Source: Candidatus Uhrbacteria bacterium
Lineage (GTDB): Bacteria > Patescibacteriota > Patescibacteriia > 2-12-FULL-60-25
DNA: 64,000 nucleotides
Assembly (NCBI GenBank): GCA_016222815.1
Contig: JACRQE010000003.1
Coordinates: 124,001-188,000, forward strand
Direction of reading: 5' to 3'
Shown in pieces: positions 23,958 to 30,947 of this stretch. Every line of letters starts with the position of its first letter. Position 1 is the first letter of the stretch. The notes beneath the pieces were generated by a model, which had not been told where the DNA came from, did no database searches, and worked only from the letters and a program-made list of their open reading frames with translations. Both the position numbers and the translations under genes were made by a program.

Positions 23958-26900
23958 ATGCCAGACCAGCCGGCCGCCGCGCCTGAAATCCAGAAAGCGC
24001 CTTTCATCCACCTGCATGCGCATTCCATGTATTCGCTTTTGGATGCGGTGGGTGATCCTGGGGATTTTGTCGCCAAGGCGAAAGAGCTGGGTTACGACGC
24101 CATTGCCCTCACCGATCATGCGGCGTTGTATGGTGTCATCGAATTCTACGAAGCCGCGACCAAAGCCGGCATCAAGCCCATCATCGGCGTCGAGGCTTAT
24201 CTCGCGCCCAACAAACGGACCGACAAGCGTCCGCGCATCGACGACCACGCCTCACATCTAACGCTGCTCGCCGAGACCAACGAAGGTTATCAGAATCTGC
24301 TCAAGCTCGTCTCCACCTCCTTCCTCGACGGTTTCTATTACAAACCGCGCATGGACAAGGATATTTTGCGCGAACTCCACGGCGGCCTCATTGCCCTGTC
24401 CGGCTGCATGAAAGGGGAGATACCCAAGGCGGCCCAGGCACATGACATCGAGAAAGCTGAACAGCTTATCCGCGAGTATGTGGATATCTTCGGTCAAGGC
24501 AATTTTTTCCTCGAACTCGTCCATCACCCCGAATCGGCAACGCAGAACGACATCAACTTCCGTCTGGTCGAACTCTCCAAGAAAACCGGCGTGCCGCTCG
24601 TGGGCACCAAGGATGTCCACTATCTTTTGCCTGATGACGAAGATGCCCAAGACGCGCTCCAATGCATCCACGACGGCAAAGTCCTGACCGACAACAACCG
24701 CTACACCATCTCCGGTCTCGACCACTCTCTCGTCGGTCCTGATGAGATGACCCAGGCCTTCGCCGAAACGCCGGAAGCGGTCGCCAATACGCGTCACATC
24801 GCTGACCGCTGCAACGTCAAACTCACCCTGGGCAAGAATCTTCTTCCTAGCTTCGAAGTCCCGGAAGGGGAGACGGAGATGTCGTATCTGCGCAAGCTGG
24901 CCGAGGTTGGTGTCAAAGAACGTTACGGCGAACAACCGCCTAAAGAGGTCGTCGAACGTCTCGACTTCGAACTTTCGGTCGTGGAGCGCATGGGTTTCCC
25001 GGGATACTTCCTGATTGTCCACGACTATGTCAATTGGGCCAAGGACCACGGCGTCATCGTGGGTCCGGGCCGCGGTTCGGCTGCCGGTTCCATCGTGGCT
25101 TATGCCCTCAAGATAACCAACCTCGACCCGCTCCAATACGGCCTGCTGTTCGAGCGCTTCCTCAACCCCGACCGCATCTCCATGCCTGATATCGACATGG
25201 ACTTCGACGACGTCAAGCGCAAGGACGTCATCGGTTATGTCACGGAAAAGTACGGTAGCGACCGCGTGGCCGGCATCATCACCTTCGGCACCATGGCCGC
25301 ACGCGCCGCGGTCCGCGACGTGGGCCGCGTGCTTGGCCTCACCTTCCAGGAAGTCGACCAGGTGGCCAAGGTCATCCCGCCGCCTGTGCAAGGCCGCCAT
25401 ATCCCGCTGGCAAAATCCATTGTCGAAGTCCCGGAACTCAAAGCGCTTTACGAAGGCGACCAGCGCGTCCACCAGCTCATCGACCTAGCCATCAAACTCG
25501 AAGGCACGGCGCGCCACGCTTCCCAGCACGCTTGTGGCATCGTTATCGCGCCGGCGCCGCTCGTCGAATTCGCGCCGCTCCAGAAAGCCCAAGGCGGCGA
25601 TGTCGAACAGGTCATTCAATACTCCCTCCATCCGGTCGAGGTCGTGGGTTTGCTCAAGATGGACTTCCTCGGCCTGTCCAACCTGACCATCATCCGCGAA
25701 TGTTTGGAGATCATGGAAGCCGTTCACGGCGACAAGGTCGTGATCGACGACATTCCCCTCAATGATGCCAAGACTTATGAACTGCTGGGAAAAGGCGAGA
25801 CCACGGGCGTGTTCCAGCTTGAATCCGACGGCATGAAGCGTTACATCAAGGAGCTTAAGCCTTCGGTCATCGAAGATATCATCGCCATGGTGGCGCTCTA
25901 CCGCCCGGGACCCATGCAGTTCATCGACTCTTTCATTTCCCGCAAACACGGCCGCGAAAAGATCAGCTACATGCATCCGCTTCTCGAAGGCGCGTTGGCA
26001 AACACATACGGCATCCCTGTCTACCAGGAGCAGGTCATGCAAGTGTCCAAGGACATGGCCGGCTTCACGGGCGGCGAGGCCGATACCCTACGCAAAGCCA
26101 TGGGCAAGAAGATCGCCAAGCTCATGGCCGAGATGAAGGCTAAATTCATCCTGGGTTCGGTCAAGAACGAGGTGCCGCGCGAGATTGCCGAAGCGATTTT
26201 CCAGCAGTTCGAGGAATTCGCCGCTTACGGCTTCAACAAATCGCACGCCGCCTGCTATGCGCTCATCGCTTACCAGACCGCCTATCTCAAAGCCCATTGG
26301 CCCGAGTGTTTCATGGCCGCTCTCATGAACTCCGACTCGCAGAACCTGGACCGCATCACCATCGAGGTCGAGGAGTGCTCGCGCATGGGCATGGTCGTGC
26401 TGCCGCCCGACGTCAACGAATCCTTCGCCGGTTTTTCGGTCGTCAAGAGTACGGTACAGCGTACCGCGTACGACGTACCGCGTACCGAGTCGGATGCTGA
26501 CGCTACGAACGCGGAACGCGGAACGCGGAACGATGTTCGTCCCACTATCCGTTTCGGCCTGGTCGCCATCAAGGGTCTGGGCCAAGATGTCGTGGATGCC
26601 ATCGTCCGCGAACGCAAGCAGAGTGGGCCGTTCAAAGACCTCTCCGATTTCTTGATGCGTATTCCGGGTAAAGCCGTGAACCGCAAGTCACTCGAATCAC
26701 TGATCCGTTCCGGCGCCCTGGACCGTTTTGGTGAGCGCAACCAGCTCCTGTTCAACATCGAATACCTCCTCGAATACCGGCGCAACCAGGAAAAAGAAAA
26801 CGCGTCTGGCCAAGTCAACCTCTTCGCGACTGCGGCCATTCCGACGGCCGAACTCCGGCTTAAAGCTTCTCCTCCGGCCAACCAGCACGACCTCTTGATG

Positions 26901-27611
26901 TGGGAAAAAGAGCTCCTCGGCCTGTACCTGTCCGGCCATCCATTCAAGGAATACGCAGCCAGGCTCTCGTCCATCCTTACGCCCATCAGCGAACTGGGAA
27001 AATTCCTGAAAGCCAAGACCATTCGGGTCGGCGGAGTCGTGACCCAGTCCAAGAAGATCCGGACCAAGAATAACGAGAACATGGTCTTCGCCATGATTGA
27101 GGACTTGTCAGGCAAGTGCGAAGCCATCGTTTTTCCGCGCACCCTGAATGACACTCCGGATCGCTGGGATGTGGATAAAGTCCTGGTCGTGTCCGGCCGC
27201 CCCCAAGACAAAGATGGTTCGCTCAAGATCCTGGTCGAGACCGCCTATGAAGTCACGCCGGATAATATAGACGAGATAGTCGGGGGCAATGTCAAAAGTC
27301 AAATGTCAGATGTCGAAAATCCGGAGAATGTCGGCGAGCGCATCGACGCTTCGGGCTCCGATATCATGTCTTCGATCCCCGAACCGCCTAAATCTATTTC
27401 TGTCCACGTCCGCGCCACCATGCCGGAGACCGTTATCCTCAAATTGCGCCGAGTTTTTGATGAACGTCGCGGACCTTATCCCGTCTTTTTCCTTATCGAC
27501 GACGTGGATGGCCAGCGCCGCATAAAATCCTCGGCAAAAATCGGCTGGAGCGAAGAGATCGTCAAAGAAATCGAGGCTATTTTAGGTCCGGGCACGGTAA
27601 AGATTTCCTGA
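23958..27611 (+). CDS. dnaE: DNA polymerase III alpha subunit (replicative)
   Basis: 1217 aa, DnaE1-type. N-terminal PHP domain (FIHLHAHSMYSLLD, ALTDHAALYG), the catalytic palm with PDIDMDFDD (about residues 413-421), GRGSAAGSIVAY, the fingers, and the FNKSHAACYALIAYQTAYLKA helix, followed by an (HhH)2 region (GLGQDVVDAIVRERKQ) and a C-terminal OB fold (TIRVGGVVTQSKKIRTK). Two low-complexity stretches are repeat-derived and in frame: residues about 831-860 (GTACCGCGTAC-type repeats, 26450-26535) just before TIRFGLVAIKGL, and residues about 1110-1123 (GTCAAAAGTCAAATGTC-type, 27285-27325). The start ATG has no clear Shine-Dalgarno site. Chromosomal replicase; partners HolB is at 46899. Confidence 0.97.
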   Translation: MPDQPAAAPEIQKAPFIHLHAHSMYSLLDAVGDPGDFVAKAKELGYDAIALTDHAALYGVIEFYEAATKAGIKPIIGVEAYLAPNKRTDKRPRIDDHASHLTLLAETNEGYQNLLKLVSTSFLDGFYYKPRMDKDILRELHGGLIALSGCMKGEIPKAAQAHDIEKAEQLIREYVDIFGQGNFFLELVHHPESATQNDINFRLVELSKKTGVPLVGTKDVHYLLPDDEDAQDALQCIHDGKVLTDNNRYTISGLDHSLVGPDEMTQAFAETPEAVANTRHIADRCNVKLTLGKNLLPSFEVPEGETEMSYLRKLAEVGVKERYGEQPPKEVVERLDFELSVVERMGFPGYFLIVHDYVNWAKDHGVIVGPGRGSAAGSIVAYALKITNLDPLQYGLLFERFLNPDRISMPDIDMDFDDVKRKDVIGYVTEKYGSDRVAGIITFGTMAARAAVRDVGRVLGLTFQEVDQVAKVIPPPVQGRHIPLAKSIVEVPELKALYEGDQRVHQLIDLAIKLEGTARHASQHACGIVIAPAPLVEFAPLQKAQGGDVEQVIQYSLHPVEVVGLLKMDFLGLSNLTIIRECLEIMEAVHGDKVVIDDIPLNDAKTYELLGKGETTGVFQLESDGMKRYIKELKPSVIEDIIAMVALYRPGPMQFIDSFISRKHGREKISYMHPLLEGALANTYGIPVYQEQVMQVSKDMAGFTGGEADTLRKAMGKKIAKLMAEMKAKFILGSVKNEVPREIAEAIFQQFEEFAAYGFNKSHAACYALIAYQTAYLKAHWPECFMAALMNSDSQNLDRITIEVEECSRMGMVVLPPDVNESFAGFSVVKSTVQRTAYDVPRTESDADATNAERGTRNDVRPTIRFGLVAIKGLGQDVVDAIVRERKQSGPFKDLSDFLMRIPGKAVNRKSLESLIRSGALDRFGERNQLLFNIEYLLEYRRNQEKENASGQVNLFATAAIPTAELRLKASPPANQHDLLMWEKELLGLYLSGHPFKEYAARLSSILTPISELGKFLKAKTIRVGGVVTQSKKIRTKNNENMVFAMIEDLSGKCEAIVFPRTLNDTPDRWDVDKVLVVSGRPQDKDGSLKILVETAYEVTPDNIDEIVGGNVKSQMSDVENPENVGERIDASGSDIMSSIPEPPKSISVHVRATMPETVILKLRRVFDERRGPYPVFFLIDDVDGQRRIKSSAKIGWSEEIVKEIEAILGPGTVKIS
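26450..26535 (+). repeat. GTACCGCGTAC-type repeat (family C) inside dnaE
   Basis: Tandem imperfect copies of GTACCGCGTAC followed by GCGGAACGCGGAACGCGGAAC. They encode a Thr/Arg/Asp-rich insert of about 29 residues in frame. The same family lies between genes at 48941-49035. Confidence 0.7.
27285..27325 (+). repeat. GTCAAATGTC-type repeat inside dnaE
   Basis: Imperfect tandem units of GTCAAAAGTC/AAATGTC/AGATGTC in the reading frame, coding for a short Val/Lys/Ser/Met linker near the C-terminal OB domain. Confidence 0.5.
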
Positions 27612-27654
27612 TACAGGGGTCGACTCATGTGTCCGCCCCTACCTACTGTTTTTG

Positions 27655-27663
27655 TGCTATACT
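27655..27663 (+). promoter_or_regulatory. Extended -10 promoter for a probably leaderless mRNA
   Basis: TG-C-TATACT, 10 nt before the ATG at 27674. No -35 is needed with the TGn extension. Confidence 0.6.
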
Positions 27664-27673
27664 GACGCTGTCT

Positions 27674-28846
27674 ATGAGACTCCGCTCCCATCGCTCCTCG
27701 CTGCGCGACTCATTTCCGCGTGCGCCGTCCTCCAACCTTTATCGAAATATCGCTTTCAGCTTTTTGGGGCTGACGGCGTTAGTCGTTATCGGCGCCCTGT
27801 GGATATCTTCGGTACACGCCAGGGTCACCATCAAAGTCAGGCGTGACTCGACTCAAATCCAATCCAACGTAGACGTTGCTAAGAGCCCCGAACAGAACCA
27901 ACTGCATGGCCGCGTGGTCAAAGGGACGTTCGAGAAAATCCAGGAATTCGCGGTCAAAGAGACCGATGCCAACGCAGCCGTGCCCGAGGATCTAGAGGTC
28001 AGCGGTACGGTCAAGGTCATCAACAACTATTCCAAATCGCAAACCCTGGTCAAGACCACTCGGCTGCTGACTGCCGACGGCCGCTTATATCGTATCGATA
28101 AAGACATCGTGATTCCGTCCAAACAATCGGTCACAGTCACCGCCCATTCTGACAAGAAGGGCAAGGAATATGCGCTTACTGCCGGTACGCACTTGACCAT
28201 CCCGGGACTGTGGATAGATATTCAGAAATTCATTTATGCCGAGGTAGTCAGCGGTTTCTCGGGCGGACAGCAGATGACCAAGATCGTCAGTTCCATGGAT
28301 GTGAGCGATGCCCAAAAAGCTTTGCAGGACGCGGTCTTCGACGAAGCCAAGAAGACCCTCAAGGCCGAAGCTGCGGTCGGCGACGATTGGCAGGCTGTAT
28401 ATCTGGAAAAGACCATCGAAAAGAATACGAACGCCGTCCCAGGGCAAAAATCCGACCAATTCCTGGCGTCGGTCAAGCTCGAAGTCACGGCCGTCTTCTA
28501 TCCCCAGAAGGACATGGAAGTCCTGGTCAAGCAGAAACTCAAGGAACGTTTGCCCGACGGTCGCGAACTCATGGATTTCGACCCGAATATCGTGACCTAC
28601 AAGATCGAAGAGGCTGATGCCGAAAAAGAAAAGGCGACCATAAGTTTTTCTGCCCAGGCATCGACGCGATTGACCGAAAACAGCCCAGCTCTCTCAAAAG
28701 ACGCGATAGCAGGACTGGCTCTCGACGAAGCCAAAACCAAACTGCTTGCCATCGACGGGGTAGATTCGGTGGAAATCCGCATCCAGCCCTCGTGGATCAA
28801 CAAACTCCCGGGCATGAAGGACCATATCGAGCTAGTTATCCAATAG
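27674..28846 (+). CDS. Baseplate J/gp47-like membrane-anchored protein
   Basis: 390 aa. A basic cytoplasmic N-terminus (Arg/Ser-rich, about 25 residues), one membrane helix (residues 30-50), then a long extracellular part. The stretch SGTVKVINNYSKSQTLVKTTR followed by LTADGRLYRID and the final DSVEIRIQPSWINKLPG give the pattern annotated in CPR genomes as baseplate J/gp47 family: beta-sandwich units built from SGTV/NN/QTL motifs. No phage genes are nearby, so this is probably a surface or wall-associated protein rather than a tail part. The ATG at 27674 is 10 nt after TG-C-TATACT. It ends just before the thrS leader promoter. Confidence 0.6.
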   Translation: MRLRSHRSSLRDSFPRAPSSNLYRNIAFSFLGLTALVVIGALWISSVHARVTIKVRRDSTQIQSNVDVAKSPEQNQLHGRVVKGTFEKIQEFAVKETDANAAVPEDLEVSGTVKVINNYSKSQTLVKTTRLLTADGRLYRIDKDIVIPSKQSVTVTAHSDKKGKEYALTAGTHLTIPGLWIDIQKFIYAEVVSGFSGGQQMTKIVSSMDVSDAQKALQDAVFDEAKKTLKAEAAVGDDWQAVYLEKTIEKNTNAVPGQKSDQFLASVKLEVTAVFYPQKDMEVLVKQKLKERLPDGRELMDFDPNIVTYKIEEADAEKEKATISFSAQASTRLTENSPALSKDAIAGLALDEAKTKLLAIDGVDSVEIRIQPSWINKLPGMKDHIELVIQ

Positions 28847-28853
28847 GCCGGAG

Positions 28854-28882
28854 TTGACGCTGAAAATTCCCTGGAGTAATCT
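28854..28882 (+). promoter_or_regulatory. Sigma-70-type promoter of the thrS leader
   Basis: TTGACG, 17-nt spacer, TAATCT. It begins 7 bp after the upstream stop and sets the leader 5' end near 28889. Confidence 0.75.
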
Positions 28883-28888
28883 TTTTCC

Positions 28889-29050
28889 ACCGGACTCACC
28901 AACCGGCGGGTCGTCAAAAAGCCCACAATTTCAGAAAAAGAGTCCCGACGTCCGTCGGGGAAGTTGGGTGGAACCACCGCGCCGCTCGCGAGCAGCGTGG
29001 TCCCGACAATCTCACCCAGGATATTTGGGCGGATGAGTCGGGTATTTTTA
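28889..29050 (+). promoter_or_regulatory. T-box-like leader RNA controlling thrS
   Basis: The leader starts with a small hairpin (CCGG arms at 28890-28893 and 28903-28906) whose loop holds ACC, a threonine codon (28898-28900) that the anticodon GGU could read. A second perfect hairpin CCCGACG/CGTCGGG follows (28944-28959 region). Then comes a T-box consensus-like GGGTGGAACCACCGCG (28966-28981) with the bulge UGGA, complementary to UCCA. The tRNA-Thr encoded at 54457 ends in exactly TCCA. The last element is a terminator with arms CCCGAC (29002) and GTCGGG (29037) and a TATTTTTA tail. Known T-box RNAs sense uncharged tRNA this way. The specifier stem is far shorter than a classical stem I, so the T-box label is probable, not certain. 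Confidence 0.65.
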
Positions 29051-29099
29051 TTTCTAGACGATTAATTGTCCGGGCGAGGGATGCCTCGCCCCTACCGAT

Positions 29100-30893
29100 A
29101 TGCAATATCCCATCGAAACCCGCCGCCACAGCGCGGCCCATGTCATGGCTGCTGCCATCCAGCGCTTGTTTCCGCTAGCCAAATTCGGCGTCGGTCCGAC
29201 CATCGAGAACGGATTCTATTACGATATCGATATCGGTCGTGCGTTGACTCCTGAGGATTTGGTTGCCATCGACCAAGAGATGAAGAAAGTAGTCAAGGAT
29301 AATCCCGAGTTCGCGCGTCAGGAAATGCCTATCGATGAGGCTATTGCTCTTTTCGATAAACTCGGCCAGGTCTATAAAGTCGAACTCCTGAACGACATCA
29401 AAACCCGAGGCACGACCAAGATGTCCGAAGAAGAGGCTGGGGATATCGACGCCTCCAACGTCGACTCCGTCTCGGTCTACACGACCGGCGGCTTCACGGA
29501 TCTCTGCCGCGGCCCCCATGTCGAGAAGGCTAAAGACATCTGCGTCTGGAAGCTCCACCGTTTTTCCGGCGCGTACTGGCGCGGCAAATCCGAGAACCCC
29601 CAGCTCCAGCGCATCTATGGTCTCTGTTTCGAGACCAAAGAAGATCTCGACGCCCACCTCAAACTCCTCGAAGAAGCCGAACGCCGCGACCACCGCAAGA
29701 TCGGCAAAGACCTGGACCTCTTCTTTTTCGACGACATGGTCGGTAAAGGCTTGGTCATGTGGCTGCCCAAAGGTACGGTCATGCGCAACGAAGTCGAGAA
29801 ACTGGCGGTCGAAATGGAAGATAAACAGGGGTATGTCCGCGTCGTGACGCCGCACATTGCCCGCGAAGAGCTCTATCTTACCTCCGGCCACTTGCCGTAC
29901 TACAAGGACTCGATGTATCCGCCCATGGTCATGGACGACGGCACGTACTACATGAAGGCCATGAACTGCCCGCACCACCACACGATCTACCGCCACAACC
30001 TGCACAGCTACCGCGAATTGCCTCTGCGTCTGGCCGAATACGGCACCGTCTACCGCAACGAACTCTCCGGCACCTTGGCCGGTCTCCTGCGCGTCCGCTG
30101 TCTGGCCATGAACGATTCCCACATCTATTGCCGCAAGGATCAGATCAAGGATGAATTCAAGAAAGTCATGGAGCTGACCATGACATACTTCCGCATCTTC
30201 GGCCTGAAGGATTATTGGTTCCGCTTGTCCAAGTGGAGCCCGGACCATCTGGAGAAATACATAAACCAACCCGAGAATTGGACCTACTCCCAGGACGTCA
30301 TCCGTGAGGTCTTGGTCGAGATGGCCGTTCCCTTCAAGGAGGTTGATGACGAAGCCGCTTTCTACGGCCCCAAAGTCGATGTCCAGTTCAAATCCATCGT
30401 GGGCCGCGAAGAGACCATGTCCACCATCCAGTTGGACTTCGTGGCTAAGGAACGTTTCGGTCTCACCTACACCGATGACACGGGCGAGAAGAACGAAGAG
30501 GTCTTCGTCATCCACCGCGCCCCGCTTTCCACCCATGAGCGGTTCATGGCTTTCCTCATCGAGCATTACGCCGGCGATTTCCCGCTCTGGCTTGCGCCCG
30601 TCCAGGTCGCTGTCCTGCCGGTTGCCGATCGTCACAACGAGTTCGCACAAAAGCTCGCGGCTGAACTCAAGGGGAACGGTCTCCGCGTCGAAGTCGATGA
30701 GAGCGCCGAATCAGTGGGCAAGAAGATTCGCAATTCCGAAAAACAGAAGATTCCGCTCGCCCTCGTCGTCGGTGATAAAGAGGCGGAAAGCGGAGAGTTG
30801 ACTGTGCGGAGCAGGGGAGAGAAGGATCAGATGGTCATGGCCAAAGAGGAATTTATTCGCATGGCTGTCGAGAAAGTCGAACAACGTCTCTAA
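29100..30893 (+). CDS. thrS: Threonyl-tRNA synthetase lacking the TGS domain
   Basis: 597 aa. The protein begins directly with the editing domain, whose zinc-like HxxxH motif is H10-x3-H14 (RRHSAAH), and continues with DLCRGPHVEKA. The class II core follows: MNCPHHHTIY with the catalytic zinc cysteine, GTLAGLLRVRCLAMNDSHIYC, FYGPKVDVQ, and the C-terminal anticodon-binding domain (VQVAVLPVADRHNEFA). The usual N-terminal TGS domain (about 60 residues) is absent, a shortening compatible with CPR genomes. The ATG lies right after a repeat-B palindrome and has no Shine-Dalgarno site. Expression is probably controlled by the leader at 28889. A bidirectional terminator follows at 30910. Confidence 0.96.
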   Translation: MQYPIETRRHSAAHVMAAAIQRLFPLAKFGVGPTIENGFYYDIDIGRALTPEDLVAIDQEMKKVVKDNPEFARQEMPIDEAIALFDKLGQVYKVELLNDIKTRGTTKMSEEEAGDIDASNVDSVSVYTTGGFTDLCRGPHVEKAKDICVWKLHRFSGAYWRGKSENPQLQRIYGLCFETKEDLDAHLKLLEEAERRDHRKIGKDLDLFFFDDMVGKGLVMWLPKGTVMRNEVEKLAVEMEDKQGYVRVVTPHIAREELYLTSGHLPYYKDSMYPPMVMDDGTYYMKAMNCPHHHTIYRHNLHSYRELPLRLAEYGTVYRNELSGTLAGLLRVRCLAMNDSHIYCRKDQIKDEFKKVMELTMTYFRIFGLKDYWFRLSKWSPDHLEKYINQPENWTYSQDVIREVLVEMAVPFKEVDDEAAFYGPKVDVQFKSIVGREETMSTIQLDFVAKERFGLTYTDDTGEKNEEVFVIHRAPLSTHERFMAFLIEHYAGDFPLWLAPVQVAVLPVADRHNEFAQKLAAELKGNGLRVEVDESAESVGKKIRNSEKQKIPLALVVGDKEAESGELTVRSRGEKDQMVMAKEEFIRMAVEKVEQRL

Positions 30894-30909
30894 GCAACGG
30901 ATACCAAAA

Positions 30910-30936
30910 CCCCCGGCATTCGCCGGGGGTTTCTTG
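30910..30936 (+). terminator. Bidirectional intrinsic terminator
   Basis: 8-bp GC stem CCCCCGGC/GCCGGGGG with ATTC loop. T-rich on the plus side (TTTCTTGCT) and TTTTGG on the minus side, so it serves thrS and the converging gene at 30948. Confidence 0.9.
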
Positions 30937-30947
30937 CTATCTTGATT

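Noticed and set aside
27674-28846. Prophage tail gene
   Set aside because: Only the fold resembles baseplate J; it has a membrane anchor and no phage neighbours.
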